A DNA stretch of 64,000 bases, taken from contig JACJYB010000001.1 in the NCBI GenBank assembly GCA_020636355.1, positions 682,001 to 746,000 on the forward strand, written 5' to 3'. The stretch's first letter is position 1. Every line of letters begins with the position of its first letter. A program made the position numbers and the translations under genes. Source of the stretch: Lewinellaceae bacterium (lineage in GTDB: Bacteria; Bacteroidota; Bacteroidia; Chitinophagales; Saprospiraceae). The notes below the pieces were generated by a model. The model had not been told where the DNA came from, did not search any database, and worked only from the letters and a program-made list of their open reading frames with translations. Shown piece by piece: positions 16,793 to 26,096 of this stretch.

Positions 16793-18268
16793 ATGCGACT
16801 GCATCTAATTATAGTGCTAATTCTAGTGGTTTCCTGGCCCCTCAATAGCCAGGAATTTATCAGAATTTCCGGACGGCAACCTTGTGCGACGGATTCCATT
16901 CAATTAGGTCGAACGGCTGCCTATTCCGGGGCTGCATTCGTTGACGTCAATCAAGATGGTTATCTGGACCTTTCAGCAGCACCGGGTTACCTGTTGATCA
17001 ATGACAGGAGTGGTCATTTTCAATATTTTCCGAATGCCTTCCCGGGAGCAAGCAATCCGGATAATACCAATTGCGGGGTTACCTGGGCGGACTTTGATAA
17101 TGACGGTTTTCTGGATGTTTGTATTGCCGGATATCCGACCCAGTTATACCGGGGCCTGGGCGGAGGACAATTTAAACGGGTGGAGCAAGTATTGTTTGCT
17201 GAGGATTCCATTCCGGCCTGGGGTGCCGTTTTCGGTGATATCAATGGCGATGCCTGGGTAGACCTGGTAACTGTATATCCAGCGAATTTTGTTCAGGGTG
17301 CGCCGATCGAAGGCAATCGATTGTTGATGAACGATCATGGGGTTTTCCGGGAAGACTGTAATTATACTTTTACCTCCGGACCGGCTCCTTATACGGTAGG
17401 GACCATCATTGACTTTGACGAGGATGGAGATTCCGATTTGTTCTTCGGAACGGGACCCGGAGGTCCCTCCGGTTACGATTCCATTTACATCAACCACAGG
17501 CAGGAAACCGGTGGTAAACAGTTGTTCAGTCACCTTTCTGGTTACCCTTTCAGCGATTCGTTGCAGAACGGCCAGGTCTATTCCTTTGTGGACCTGGATA
17601 ACGACCGGGATCTGGATCTATTTCTGACTAATTGGCAATCGGTCCCGAACCGGTTGTATAGGAATATAGGTGGGCATTATGTGGAAGAAACATCTGTCCT
17701 GACCCAAAAGGGTACCTTTCTTTCACCGGTCTGGGGTGATTTTGATAACGATGGCGACCTGGATTTGATTCTGGTGCAGCAGGTTGGTCTCACAGAACTG
17801 TACTTGAACGATGGCACCGGAACCTTCTTGCGTTACGATGGTTGTCACCCCTTATTAGCGACCCTGGCAGTAGGCGGAACGGCCGGAGATATTGATCGCG
17901 ATGGGGATCTCGATTTGTACCTGCACTCGCGGAGCTTTGGGAAGGCTTTTTATTTGAATGGTTCTCAAAACGGTAACCATTGGATTCAAATGGATCTGAT
18001 CGGAACCCGTTCAAACCGCGCCGCGATCGGTGCCAGGGTATTTACCTATTCGCGTATTCACGGGATGCCTGTAAGTCAACGACGTGACGTATCCGCCTGC
18101 AATACGTTTAATGGGCATAATGCATTAAGACAGCATATCGGCTTGGGTGATGCAGTTCGTGTCGATTCGATTGTGGTTCATTGGCCCTCCGGGATCATCG
18201 ATGTATGGCGGGATATTCCTTCCGATCAGATTTTAACCCTAAAAGAATCCTTCGATGACCACAGGTGA
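16793..18268 (+). CDS. CRTAC1-like secreted protein with FG-GAP/VCBS repeats and ASPIC/UnbV domain
   Basis: 491 residues with a signal peptide (MRLHLIIVLILVVSWPLNSQ). At least seven calcium-loop repeats of the DxDxDGxxD kind occur between residues 50 and 390: DVNQDGYLDL, DFDNDGFLDV, DINGDAWVDL, DFDEDGDSDL, DLDNDRDLDL, DFDNDGDLDL and DIDRDGDLDL, consistent with a beta-propeller. The C-terminal part is an ASPIC/UnbV domain (NRAAIGARVF, then GLGDAVRVDSIVVHWPSG). Homologues are extracellular calcium-binding proteins, often adjacent to outer membrane uptake genes. No T9SS sorting domain, so periplasmic or released. A rho-independent terminator follows. Confidence 0.85.
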   Translation: MRLHLIIVLILVVSWPLNSQEFIRISGRQPCATDSIQLGRTAAYSGAAFVDVNQDGYLDLSAAPGYLLINDRSGHFQYFPNAFPGASNPDNTNCGVTWADFDNDGFLDVCIAGYPTQLYRGLGGGQFKRVEQVLFAEDSIPAWGAVFGDINGDAWVDLVTVYPANFVQGAPIEGNRLLMNDHGVFREDCNYTFTSGPAPYTVGTIIDFDEDGDSDLFFGTGPGGPSGYDSIYINHRQETGGKQLFSHLSGYPFSDSLQNGQVYSFVDLDNDRDLDLFLTNWQSVPNRLYRNIGGHYVEETSVLTQKGTFLSPVWGDFDNDGDLDLILVQQVGLTELYLNDGTGTFLRYDGCHPLLATLAVGGTAGDIDRDGDLDLYLHSRSFGKAFYLNGSQNGNHWIQMDLIGTRSNRAAIGARVFTYSRIHGMPVSQRRDVSACNTFNGHNALRQHIGLGDAVRVDSIVVHWPSGIIDVWRDIPSDQILTLKESFDDHR

Positions 18269-18278
18269 AGACATAATC

Positions 18279-18308
18279 CGTTTTCGGGAGCTCCATTTCC
18301 CGAAAACG
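18279..18308. other. Perfect 11-bp inverted repeat after the CRTAC1-like gene
   Basis: CGTTTTCGGGA at 18279-18289 pairs with TCCCGAAAACG at 18298-18308 across an 8-nt loop. No T-run follows, so it is more likely an mRNA 3'-end stabiliser or protein-binding palindrome than a terminator. Confidence 0.6.
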
Positions 18309-18362
18309 CCAATTGAAAGTTATATACCAGAACGATGACCGGATAACGCCGGATTGGTAGAG

Positions 18363-18395
18363 GCAGTCACCTCAGAGGAGGATGGCTGCTTTTTT
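18363..18395 (+). terminator. Rho-independent terminator
   Basis: Stem GCAGTCA/TGGCTGC extended by CCTC/GAGG around AGAG, followed by six T. It lies about 95 bp after the CRTAC1-like gene. Confidence 0.75.
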
Positions 18396-18502
18396 TATTG
18401 GTCACTCCAGTTTTAGTTTCGGGTTTAGGGCAATCGGTGGAATGGTGGTGCCACTCGGTGGTGACCAGTCAAAAAAACTAATTCACGGGTTGTAAATCCG
18501 GG

Positions 18503-19945
18503 TTAATGGATTGGGATAGCAGGTTTTTCCACATCCAGGTATTGGTGTTCTGCCAGTTGTGCCATGGCCCGGTCCAGGTGGTCCGGTTGCTGCAGGATAC
18601 AAATGATATAAGTCGTGCCGCTTGCCTCATCGAGGTGCGTTAAAATGGTTTCACCGGTAATCTTTAATCCGTTTAACATTGACCTCAAAGCCGGTATTTC
18701 CTGATTGATCTTGGTCAATACGGCAGGTTGATTCCGGTCGACGATGATCAGATGGGTTCCAAGGCCATTTTTTAGCCGGTCCAAACTCGATCCGGCCGTG
18801 ATTGGACTCACAGCCCAGGCATTGCGGATGATAAAATGAGCCCGGATGGTGGACATGACTTGCTGAATGGCTACCGGGTCTTCATCATCCACATATATAT
18901 TCACTTCATTCAGCAGGTTTTTAAAGGAAAACAATGACTTTGGGAATGATTGGGCAAATGCAGCAACCGCCTGATGGACAAATGGTTGGTCCAGAACGCG
19001 ATTTTGCGAGAAATAATTTTCAATCATGGGATAGAGGGCTTTGGCAAATCCGTTGATCGTGGGATCATTGTACCATTGAGCGGTATCCAACTGACCGTGT
19101 AATTCTTTTTCTGCCCAACCATTGCCTATTGCGGTGGCCAGCCCTTCATCCAAATAACTGTAAGCAAAGGAGTGATAGGGTGAGCTTTCAGAAGCGAACC
19201 AGGTGTCGATGTTGTTTTGCACCTGCTGACTTTGTTCTTCATACAGCAGATGGCACATCTCATGGACAATGATACTTTCCAGATGCCCGGCAGCTCCCGG
19301 ATGCCGGGTTAGAAAGCCACACACCAAGACATTCCCGTAGGGAGTGGCTGCCGTATTGCCTTCCAGGGCCGGGATCGGATACAGATTTACAATAAATGGC
19401 AAAGACTCCGGCCACGCAGTTTGGTAAAATGCTTTTGCCTGCTTAAATAAAGGCAAGATCCGTGGTACCCTGGACGTCATCTCATTTTGCATGTTTTCCA
19501 AAACAGTCCTGTAAGGATCCCAGAATATTTTAAGATAATAGGGTTCAATCGTTTTGAGGATCCTGATCAGCTTGATCATGTCCTGATTCGGTAAGATGCC
19601 TGTTATCCGGGTTTGGAAATCCTGCAAATCGGATGCGTGTGCGGCGGCCAGCATCAGTAGTTTTCTCGTGGATAGGATGACTTTGCGTGAAGGAGGATAT
19701 CCATCACGTATAAATTGATATTCCGTCCGTAAATTTTGGTAGTCCTGTAAGGCTTGTTGCCAGACTTCGCCCGGTAGTTGATCCTCGGCTTGTTTACGGA
19801 GGGTAGGCGAAGTGCCCGTGGCACCCTGCAGGGTTTCCAGTAGGTTGAACATACCCATCACCGGACTGAGCTTAACCTCAATGCTTTGCGAATGAATGGC
19901 CTGTATAAAAGAAAAGCAGACTAGAATCAAGAAGCCTCTCGGCAT
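18503..19945 (-). CDS. Exported gluzincin-like protein with HExxH motif
   Basis: 480 residues with a signal peptide (MPRGFLILVCFSFIQAIHSQ). Around residue 230 the zinc motif HEMCHLLYEEQ occurs, and about 40 residues later YLDEGLATAIGNGW could give the third ligand Glu, the HExxH...E arrangement of gluzincin peptidases. The preceding region has a NLYPIPALEGNTAATPYGNV segment. The C-terminal 130 residues look like a ligand-free alpha/beta domain (LGTHLIIVDRNQPAVLTKIN). No named family is recognised with confidence; a periplasmic peptidase is the best inference. Stands alone. Confidence 0.7.
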   Translation of the reverse strand: MPRGFLILVCFSFIQAIHSQSIEVKLSPVMGMFNLLETLQGATGTSPTLRKQAEDQLPGEVWQQALQDYQNLRTEYQFIRDGYPPSRKVILSTRKLLMLAAAHASDLQDFQTRITGILPNQDMIKLIRILKTIEPYYLKIFWDPYRTVLENMQNEMTSRVPRILPLFKQAKAFYQTAWPESLPFIVNLYPIPALEGNTAATPYGNVLVCGFLTRHPGAAGHLESIIVHEMCHLLYEEQSQQVQNNIDTWFASESSPYHSFAYSYLDEGLATAIGNGWAEKELHGQLDTAQWYNDPTINGFAKALYPMIENYFSQNRVLDQPFVHQAVAAFAQSFPKSLFSFKNLLNEVNIYVDDEDPVAIQQVMSTIRAHFIIRNAWAVSPITAGSSLDRLKNGLGTHLIIVDRNQPAVLTKINQEIPALRSMLNGLKITGETILTHLDEASGTTYIICILQQPDHLDRAMAQLAEHQYLDVEKPAIPIH

Positions 19946-20028
19946 ACATTTCCGATTTGGTCAGTGGAAAGTTAAGTTACTGATAGCTAGATCCCAGCGC
20001 GATAATCCAGGTTAACCCAACCTTAACA

Positions 20029-20418
20029 TCATACCAGTTCATCATCGCGATAAGGTTTCTGGGCTTCGTATGCTCTTTCCAGGTCACGAAGTTCCAGGGT
20101 CGGGTCCGGCTGTTTTTTAGCGACCGTTGGCCTGGGCATGCGACGACGTTCCAGACGATCCATTTCTTTCCGCATTTCTTTTTCTTCCCATTCATCCGGA
20201 TCGGAGCCGGGGAAGCCATAGGCCCGCAGATAATGCATGGCTAGTCCGAGGCCCCAGCCCAACATAGGCCAGTAGAACCACAAGTCATGCGGGTCGGTTA
20301 GCATGTTCAATATAAAAAAGAAGGTCCCGATCACGATGTAAGAGCCCAAATGCTTGCGGAATCTTGCTTTGGTACGGACTCGTTTATAAGCTATCCGATG
20401 GAGATCTTCATCGTACAT
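20029..20418 (-). CDS. 2TM-domain membrane protein
   Basis: About 129 residues from the ATG at 20416-20418; an ATG three codons upstream is equally possible. An N-terminal basic helix (IAYKRVRTKARFRKHL) precedes two membrane helices (YIVIGTFFFILNML and WPMLGWGLGLAMHYL) and a charged tail EWEEKEMRKEMDRLERRR. This matches the 2TM domain (PF13239), which in Bacteroidota often precedes LytTR regulators. Here it is on its own, with no kinase or regulator beside it. Confidence 0.8.
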   Translation of the reverse strand: MYDEDLHRIAYKRVRTKARFRKHLGSYIVIGTFFFILNMLTDPHDLWFYWPMLGWGLGLAMHYLRAYGFPGSDPDEWEEKEMRKEMDRLERRRMPRPTVAKKQPDPTLELRDLERAYEAQKPYRDDELV

Positions 20419-20616
20419 GTGTTGCAAATTATCAATTTAATGCATCTTAAAAATAGATGGTAGCGCACAGATTTGCAACTGATTAACGCCCTTTTCAGAT
20501 TAATTGGTATCTGCGTTCCACCAATCGGAGCACTTTATCGATTGGTTCATTGAATTCAGATGTGACTTTTAGATCCATTCATCGTCACAAAAGCATCAAC
20601 TGAATTAAAATTAGAC

Positions 20617-21429
20617 ATGAACCAGAATCTAAATGTACTACTTGGCACATGGTCCGATACCATGATTGCCTGGGCGCCGAAATTGGTTTCGGCTTTGCTG
20701 ATCATTACCATTGGATTTTGGATTGTCAACCGTATCGTCCGGCTGGCTGGAAATTGGATGAGCCGGGCCGGGCTTGAGAAGGATGTACTGCCCTTTCTCA
20801 AATCTTTGATTGGCGTTGTGCTCAAAGTTCTGGTTGTCATCTCTGCCGCTGGCGTCGTAGGGGTGGAGGTTACTGCCTTTGCTGCGCTGATTGCGGCGGC
20901 GGGACTAGCCATCGGAATGGCTTTACAAGGGACGCTGGCACATTTTGCTGCTGGAGTGATGGTGTTGATCTTCAAACCCTACCGGGTGGGTGATCTCGTT
21001 GATCTTCAGGGTGTTGTGGGGCATGTGTCTGAAATTCAGGTCTTTAATACCGTCATCGATAGTCTGGAGAATAAAAAAGTGATCATTCCGAATGGAATTG
21101 CTACCAGCGGCATCATGACTAATCTGTCGGCCAATGGAAAACTGCGGGTTGATCTGAATGTGGCCATGCCTTATGAAGAAGACTTTGACAAGGTGAAAGG
21201 CATTATTCAAAATGCGCTGAAGAATACCCTAAATATATTGTCGGATGAACCGACCATTGAGATTCAAAAATTTGATGAACACAATGTACTTTTAGCTGTC
21301 CGTCCCTATGCGACCCCGGAAAACTATTGGGATGTCTATTTTAACGCGTATAGAAATATAAAGAAAGAACTGGGTGCTGCCGGTATACCGGTGGCTTATC
21401 CACGCACCAAAGTTGAAATGATTCCTTAA
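20617..21429 (+). CDS. mscS: Small-conductance mechanosensitive channel (MscS family)
   Basis: 270 residues, close to the minimal MscS length. Three membrane helices lie in the first 130 residues. The pore-lining helix TM3 is Gly/Ala-rich (ITAFAALIAAAGLAIGMALQ region, then GTLAHFAAGVMVLIFKPYRV) and is followed by the beta domain with GDLVDLQGVVGHVSEI and NKKVIIPNGI. The C-terminal alpha/beta part ends VAYPRTKVEM. The protein opens on membrane tension to release osmolytes during hypo-osmotic shock. Single gene with an AT-rich 190-bp leader. Confidence 0.93.
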   Translation: MNQNLNVLLGTWSDTMIAWAPKLVSALLIITIGFWIVNRIVRLAGNWMSRAGLEKDVLPFLKSLIGVVLKVLVVISAAGVVGVEVTAFAALIAAAGLAIGMALQGTLAHFAAGVMVLIFKPYRVGDLVDLQGVVGHVSEIQVFNTVIDSLENKKVIIPNGIATSGIMTNLSANGKLRVDLNVAMPYEEDFDKVKGIIQNALKNTLNILSDEPTIEIQKFDEHNVLLAVRPYATPENYWDVYFNAYRNIKKELGAAGIPVAYPRTKVEMIP

Positions 21430-21530
21430 ATGGGTTGAGAAAAATGGGGGCTGAAATTGCTCTTGGAGCGGCAGAATTTTCGTTTTAACATCCATGACCT
21501 GCTCCAGGGCGTTCGGTCCCCATGATAAAA

Positions 21531-21547
21531 GGGAATCAATGATTCCC
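21531..21547 (-). other. Short hairpin GGGAATC/GATTCCC
   Basis: Seven-bp perfect stem with a 3-nt loop followed on the minus strand by TTTT. It may be a secondary termination site after the M20 gene. Confidence 0.4.
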
Positions 21548-21577
21548 ATTCGCATGTCCTTATTTTCAAAACTATGA

Positions 21578-21615
21578 AAAATGCGGCCTGATCCTTATGA
21601 TGAGGATCAGGCCGC
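21578..21615 (-). terminator. Strong terminator of the M20 amidohydrolase gene
   Basis: A perfect 13-bp stem (GCGGCCTGATCCT/AGGATCAGGCCGC) with a 7-nt loop, followed on the minus strand by ATTTTTC. It lies about 60 bp beyond the M20 stop codon. Confidence 0.8.
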
Positions 21616-21676
21616 CTTATGCGTTGTATTCTCCTGGGTTGCTTAGCGGGTACCGGTTGGCAGTGTGTTCTTAATG

Positions 21677-23266
21677 CTACTTTTTGTCGCCTTTTACCGT
21701 AGGGTAAGTAATACCCAGTTGCTGCAGGTAATTATCATACCTGGTCTCATCGAAATAAAATTTCTCGAGCTGGGGACGATATTCTTCCATGATGTCCTGA
21801 TTCAGATAGATGGCAGGGGCATCATCCGGTCCTACCATGGGAATGTACTCTTGCTTCATTCCTTGCTCTTCACGGAAATATTTCCATGCATTTTCGACCA
21901 GTTCTGGCCTGGTGATCAGGTCAATAAGAGTCATGGCTTCCACTTTGGCGCCGGCAACCACTCCTTTATGGGCAATAGGTGTAGCCATGGCCACGGCGTT
22001 AGACCAGTGATGGCCCTGTAATCCGGGAATATTGGATGGAAATCGCAGCGTAACGGTGGGTAATTTCCAGCTGATATCACCGATGTCGTCTGACCCACCG
22101 CTGATGAAACGGCCATTAGGACGGTCCAGTGTATCGAGGTCCATGGCGAGTCCGCTGGTATCGTTGGAATTTACATCACGTTGCAGAGCCCGGGCGAGGG
22201 TCTGGTCGGCATCGCTCCATTCCGGAAGGCCGATCACTTTGATGTTTTCGTACATCGCCTCGGCGATCGGTTGATTGAAATGGCGGGGCCAGGCAGATCC
22301 CAGGATTTTTCGGGATACGGTTGTCTTGGTCATCATAGCGGCTCCATCTGCAATGCGATTTGCATTTTCATAAAGCTCCATGATTTTCGGGTATGTCACA
22401 TGCCGGAAATAATACCAGATGGTCGCTTTGGAAGGCACTACGTTGGGCTGGTCACCACCGTTTTTTATCACCGAATGAGAGCGTTGCAGCGGATCCAGAT
22501 GTTCGCGTTGGTATTGCCATCCAATGCTCATCAGTTCTACGGCGTCTGCTGCGCTGCGTCCACGCCAGGGAGCGCCTGCCGCATGAGCAGCTTCTCCTTC
22601 AAAGGTATATTCCACCGAGATCAGACCGGTCCCTGGTGCCTGTCCATAAGAAACACCCATATTGTTGCCTACGTGGGTAAAGATGCACAGGTCGGCATCG
22701 TCAAAATAACCATCCCTGGTAAAATAGGCTTTGGTCCCAACCAGTTCCTCAGCGACGCCGGGCCAGAGCATCAGCGTTCCGGAAAGATTATTTTCCTCCA
22801 TAACCTCCTTGACCGATAAGGCGGCAACAATGTTTAATGGATTTCCCGAATTGTGACCTTCGCCATGTCCCGGAGCTCCGTCTATGATTGGGTCGTGATA
22901 GGCAACTCCTGGTTTTTGACTGGCTTTGGGGATGCAATCCAGGTCACTGCCGATGGCAATGACAGGCTTCCCGTTGCCCCATTTAGCTACCCAGGCGGTA
23001 GGGACTCCCGAAATGCCGTATTCGATGGTAAAGCCATGTTCTTTCAGTATTTCCGTCAGGTATTTTGAGGTCTCTACTTCCTGGAATCCCAGTTCGGCGA
23101 AGGAGAAAACCTTGTCCGTCATCACCTGCGCCATTTTTGTTTTAGCTTCCACTTTAGCGACGACATCCGCCTTCATGGCTGCAATCTGGGCTTCGGTATC
23201 GGCAGGCTGTGCGTTTGCGATCCAGGCAAAGGCCAGCAAACACACGAAAATGCTCATTCTCTTCAT
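21677..23266 (-). CDS. Exported M20-family amidohydrolase (AbgB-like)
   Basis: 529 residues with a signal peptide (MKRMSIFVCLLAFAWIANAQ). M20 peptidase features: a metal-binding GSDLDCIPK near 105, GHGEGHNSGNPLNIVAAL near 135 (the His/Asp-bridge region), the general-base Glu pair in GVAEELVGTKAYF, and a lid/dimerisation domain with VEYTFEGEAAHAAGAPWRGR. The GHGxGHN variant and overall length fit the aminobenzoyl-glutamate hydrolase B (AbgB)-like branch. It probably hydrolyses N-acyl or dipeptide-like amides in the periplasm. A clear terminator follows the gene. Confidence 0.85.
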   Translation of the reverse strand: MKRMSIFVCLLAFAWIANAQPADTEAQIAAMKADVVAKVEAKTKMAQVMTDKVFSFAELGFQEVETSKYLTEILKEHGFTIEYGISGVPTAWVAKWGNGKPVIAIGSDLDCIPKASQKPGVAYHDPIIDGAPGHGEGHNSGNPLNIVAALSVKEVMEENNLSGTLMLWPGVAEELVGTKAYFTRDGYFDDADLCIFTHVGNNMGVSYGQAPGTGLISVEYTFEGEAAHAAGAPWRGRSAADAVELMSIGWQYQREHLDPLQRSHSVIKNGGDQPNVVPSKATIWYYFRHVTYPKIMELYENANRIADGAAMMTKTTVSRKILGSAWPRHFNQPIAEAMYENIKVIGLPEWSDADQTLARALQRDVNSNDTSGLAMDLDTLDRPNGRFISGGSDDIGDISWKLPTVTLRFPSNIPGLQGHHWSNAVAMATPIAHKGVVAGAKVEAMTLIDLITRPELVENAWKYFREEQGMKQEYIPMVGPDDAPAIYLNQDIMEEYRPQLEKFYFDETRYDNYLQQLGITYPTVKGDKK

Positions 23267-23469
23267 AAGTTGGTTTTTATGCGTACGATCTAAAAATAAT
23301 AAAATGATGCAAATGCGGTAATGCTGGAGGATGCAATTGATTCCTCCAAATTGTGCTATCTAACCCGGTCTTTCCCGGACGGACCCGTTGCCGGATTGCG
23401 GCAAATACCGTAGATCAGGATAACGGTTGCCGTTGAACTTCTTTATCTTCACTGGTAAATCTGTGATTT

Positions 23470-24675
23470 GTGCTGACCGATCAAATATATCAGGATGTCC
23501 TGGACGGCTGGATGGCTGTTTATCGGGATGGGTATCTGGCCGACAAAGTATTGCAGCGCATGCTAAAAGATTATCCGCGGACGGCTCGGATGGCCAGGGA
23601 AATTGTGGCTCAATCGGTTTATGGCATCCTGAGGCATCAACGACTTTTATTGGCGACCATAGGGGTCGAGGGTGAAATTCCCGACGACAAAGAACAGGAT
23701 ACATTGCTGCAGGCTTACTTGAAATGGTACGGTGACTACGATCAGCGGTATCACTGGAGGTCCAGGCCGGACTGGCATTTTTTGGAACAGGAGCGGAAAA
23801 AACTGCTTGAAATCCGGGCATACCGGTTTAGTATTCCGGACTGGGTTGATGCCTATGGATACCGGAATTGGGGCGATGCTTGGGAATCGATCCTGGCGTC
23901 CTTACAACAAATTCCTCACCAGGTCTTACGCATCAATACGTTAACAACTACGCGGGAGACGATATTTCAGCAATTGAAAAAGTTGGAGATTCCTGCCCAC
24001 CGGGATGCCCAGGTGGAAACCGCGTTGCATGTCCGGCAATGGACTCCCCTGTGGGATCTTCCGGCTTTTAAGCAAGGAAACTTTGAAGTACAGGACGCGG
24101 GTTCTCAGCAGGTAGGCGCATTTTGTCATGTCCAACCAGGCATGCGGGTAATCGATGCCTGTGCCGGCAGTGGCGGCAAGACATTGCAGTTGGCTGCTGC
24201 CATGAATAATAAAGGTAAAATTCTGGCCCTGGATACCGATGGCGTCAAATTGGAAGCATTGGCCAAACGGGCACGACGGGCAGGAATTCACAACATCGAG
24301 ACCCGGGTGATCGACTCAACCAAGGTAATAAAGAAACTACGGGACTGGGCAGATATCGTACTGGTGGATGCACCTTGTTCGGGAAGTGGCGTCTGGCGTC
24401 GCAACCCTGATGCAAAATACCGGATCGAGGAGGAGGACCTGGACCAATTGATACAGACACAACGTGAACTTCTGGTCAGCTACCAGCGTATGGTGAAGCC
24501 CGGTGGAATCCTGGTCTATGCGACATGCAGCATTTTTCCGGCGGAGAATGAAGAACAAATGGACTGGTTTGAAAACCAATCAATCCAATTAAGCCGCATC
24601 GATCAACAATTTGTTTCGCCCGCTTCCGGTGACCGGGATGGCTTTTTTATGGTGAAATGGAAAAAAGAAGGATAA
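23470..24675 (+). CDS. RsmB/NOP-family tRNA/rRNA cytosine-C5 methyltransferase
   Basis: 401 residues from GTG at 23470; an internal ATG (MAVYRDGYLADK) is a shorter alternative. Residues 1-150 form the NusB-like helical RNA-binding domain of the RsmB type. The catalytic SAM domain begins around residue 195: GSQQVGAFCHVQPGM, motif I VIDACAGSGGKTLQLAAAM, motif IV DAPCSGSGVWRRNPDAKY with Cys, and motif VI YATCSIFPAENEEQ with the catalytic Cys. Both cysteines needed for m5C chemistry are present. Likely target is 16S rRNA, position not decidable. Length is slightly shorter than E. coli RsmB (429). Confidence 0.9.
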   Translation: MLTDQIYQDVLDGWMAVYRDGYLADKVLQRMLKDYPRTARMAREIVAQSVYGILRHQRLLLATIGVEGEIPDDKEQDTLLQAYLKWYGDYDQRYHWRSRPDWHFLEQERKKLLEIRAYRFSIPDWVDAYGYRNWGDAWESILASLQQIPHQVLRINTLTTTRETIFQQLKKLEIPAHRDAQVETALHVRQWTPLWDLPAFKQGNFEVQDAGSQQVGAFCHVQPGMRVIDACAGSGGKTLQLAAAMNNKGKILALDTDGVKLEALAKRARRAGIHNIETRVIDSTKVIKKLRDWADIVLVDAPCSGSGVWRRNPDAKYRIEEEDLDQLIQTQRELLVSYQRMVKPGGILVYATCSIFPAENEEQMDWFENQSIQLSRIDQQFVSPASGDRDGFFMVKWKKEG

Positions 24676-24819
24676 TCATGCAAATGGAGTTGCATTAAAA
24701 TACGCCAACATATCCAAGGTTTTTCTTTACCCACCAAATTATTAATATTAATCATCTAGTTTATATTCTGGGACAGGCCTGTTACCGGTAGCATTTATTA
24801 ATCGTTCAATTAATTAATT

Positions 24820-25320
24820 ATGCGTCACCGGATGTCTCATGAAATAGCTGCCGGAGCAATGGCAGATATTGCCTTTTTACTTTTGATCTTTTTTATGATC
24901 GCTACTAAAATTGAATCCGACCAGGGTCTTTTAGTGCAGCTGCCACCGTACAATGATACGCCGCCAGTGGCGAGTGGAAATCGAAAAGCTTTGCAAGTGC
25001 TTTTAAATGCGGATGATCAAATAATGGTGAGGACAATTGGCAAGATCAGAAATGATCGATACCATAATTTCGGATTATCTGCTTTACCAATGGCATGCAG
25101 GACAAGAGGCTTTAATTGCACTGCAGGCAAATCGTCAATCTACTTATGCCGCCTATGTTGGGTATATGATATCCTTTACCGGATAAGGAATCGGTGGAGG
25201 ACCGTTGGGCGATGCATATTTATCATAAAATGTGGGAAAAATGCAGCCCTGTTCAACAAAAATTCATCCTGGAAAAATATGGTTTCTTATTTCGGAAAAG
25301 GATTTGTATTTGGACTAGTT
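24820..25320 (+). pseudogene. exbD: Decayed ExbD (biopolymer transport) gene
   Basis: The first frame, starting at ATG 24820, encodes a good ExbD N-terminus: SHEIAAGAMADIAFLLLIFF and MIATKIESDQGLLVQLPPYN with the Asp of the transmembrane helix. After VLLNADDQIMV the reading shifts +1 at about 25030: the next frame gives SEMIDTIISDYLLYQWHAG then QEALIALQANRQSTYAAYVG, matching the periplasmic domain. A second shift near 25165 opens YPLPDKESVEDRWAMHIYHK. Two frameshifts thus break one ORF that would otherwise be about 160 residues. ExbD supplies proton-motive force to TonB. Frameshifts in this position make the copy non-functional unless sequencing errors are responsible. Confidence 0.85.
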
Positions 25321-26025
25321 ACCCTGTGCCATTTGGTATTTAACTGGTCCGTTTGTCTGGGACAGAAGTATGCATTTAATGGACTTCATAAGGATTTTGA
25401 TGAAATTCCTTTGGTTGAAGATCAGATAACTGCGAAAGGGACAGGCTCAGGCATTTCGGATATTAAAAAGGTAACCTGGGGCTGAATTTTATGGACTTAA
25501 GCCGGAATTTTATACCTGGCAGAGCATAATTGTCAGCAAGTTGCAGTTGAAAATATTCCTTGGCGGATGTGTAGAATCGGATGAAGGTCATTGTTACAAT
25601 GAAATAATGGAGAAGCACGTAAAGGAACGACATGGCGACCAGGTCTTCGGGCAAATCCTGGACACAAAATCGTCTTTATGAAGAAGGAATAGGATAGGAT
25701 GCTAAATTTGGAATGGATGAATCGGATTTACAGAAATATTTATTGCCATCTGAATTCCGAATTATTGTCTTCCATTGACCATGCCATCCCGGTAGTCGTT
25801 GCCCAATTAAATATTGACAAAACAGGAAAACCTCATCTTGAAAAAATTGTCTTTAGGAATATTCATGCTTTAAACGACTGCAGGTATGAAAATGAGGTGA
25901 TGTGTTTGATCGAGCAAATGCCAAATTGGGAACCCGCCATAGCAAAAAGGAAGCATGTGAATAGTCGTTATGCTATCCCGGTATTTTTTGAATTAAAAAT
26001 GTACGATAGGTTTTGTCAGCATTAA
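25279..26025 (+). pseudogene. Decayed TonB-C-terminal-domain protein
   Basis: A second broken gene follows in three pieces. A signal-peptide start (MVSYFGKGFVFGLVTLCHLV) at 25279 runs to TWG at 25485; a +1 shift opens AEFYGLKPEFYTWQSIIVSK through LGGCVESDEGHCYNEIMEKH to the TGA at 25679-25681; and a third frame from about 25699 holds the TonB C-terminal signature VVVAQLNIDKTGKPHLEKIV, EQMPNWEPAIAKRKHVNS and YAIPVFFEL. The order signal, Cys-rich FPGC-like region and TonB domain is that of periplasmic TonB-type energy transducers of Bacteroidota. Together with the broken exbD this is a lost two-gene energy-transduction module. Confidence 0.75.
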
Positions 26026-26096
26026 TATAAAAATCCATTTGCAGGATCAGACCTGATAATAACCGGTGTAATTTAGGTGGTTAATAGTTGTGGCAA

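Noticed and set aside
18345..18390. tRNA-like GCCGGATTGGTAGAGG fragment
   Set aside because: It lacks acceptor and T-arms; the sequence is better explained as the stem of a rho-independent terminator.
24820..25485. Single 221-aa protein
   Set aside because: Only the first about 70 codons read as ExbD; the rest of the frame is out of register with clear ExbD and TonB-like segments in the other frames.
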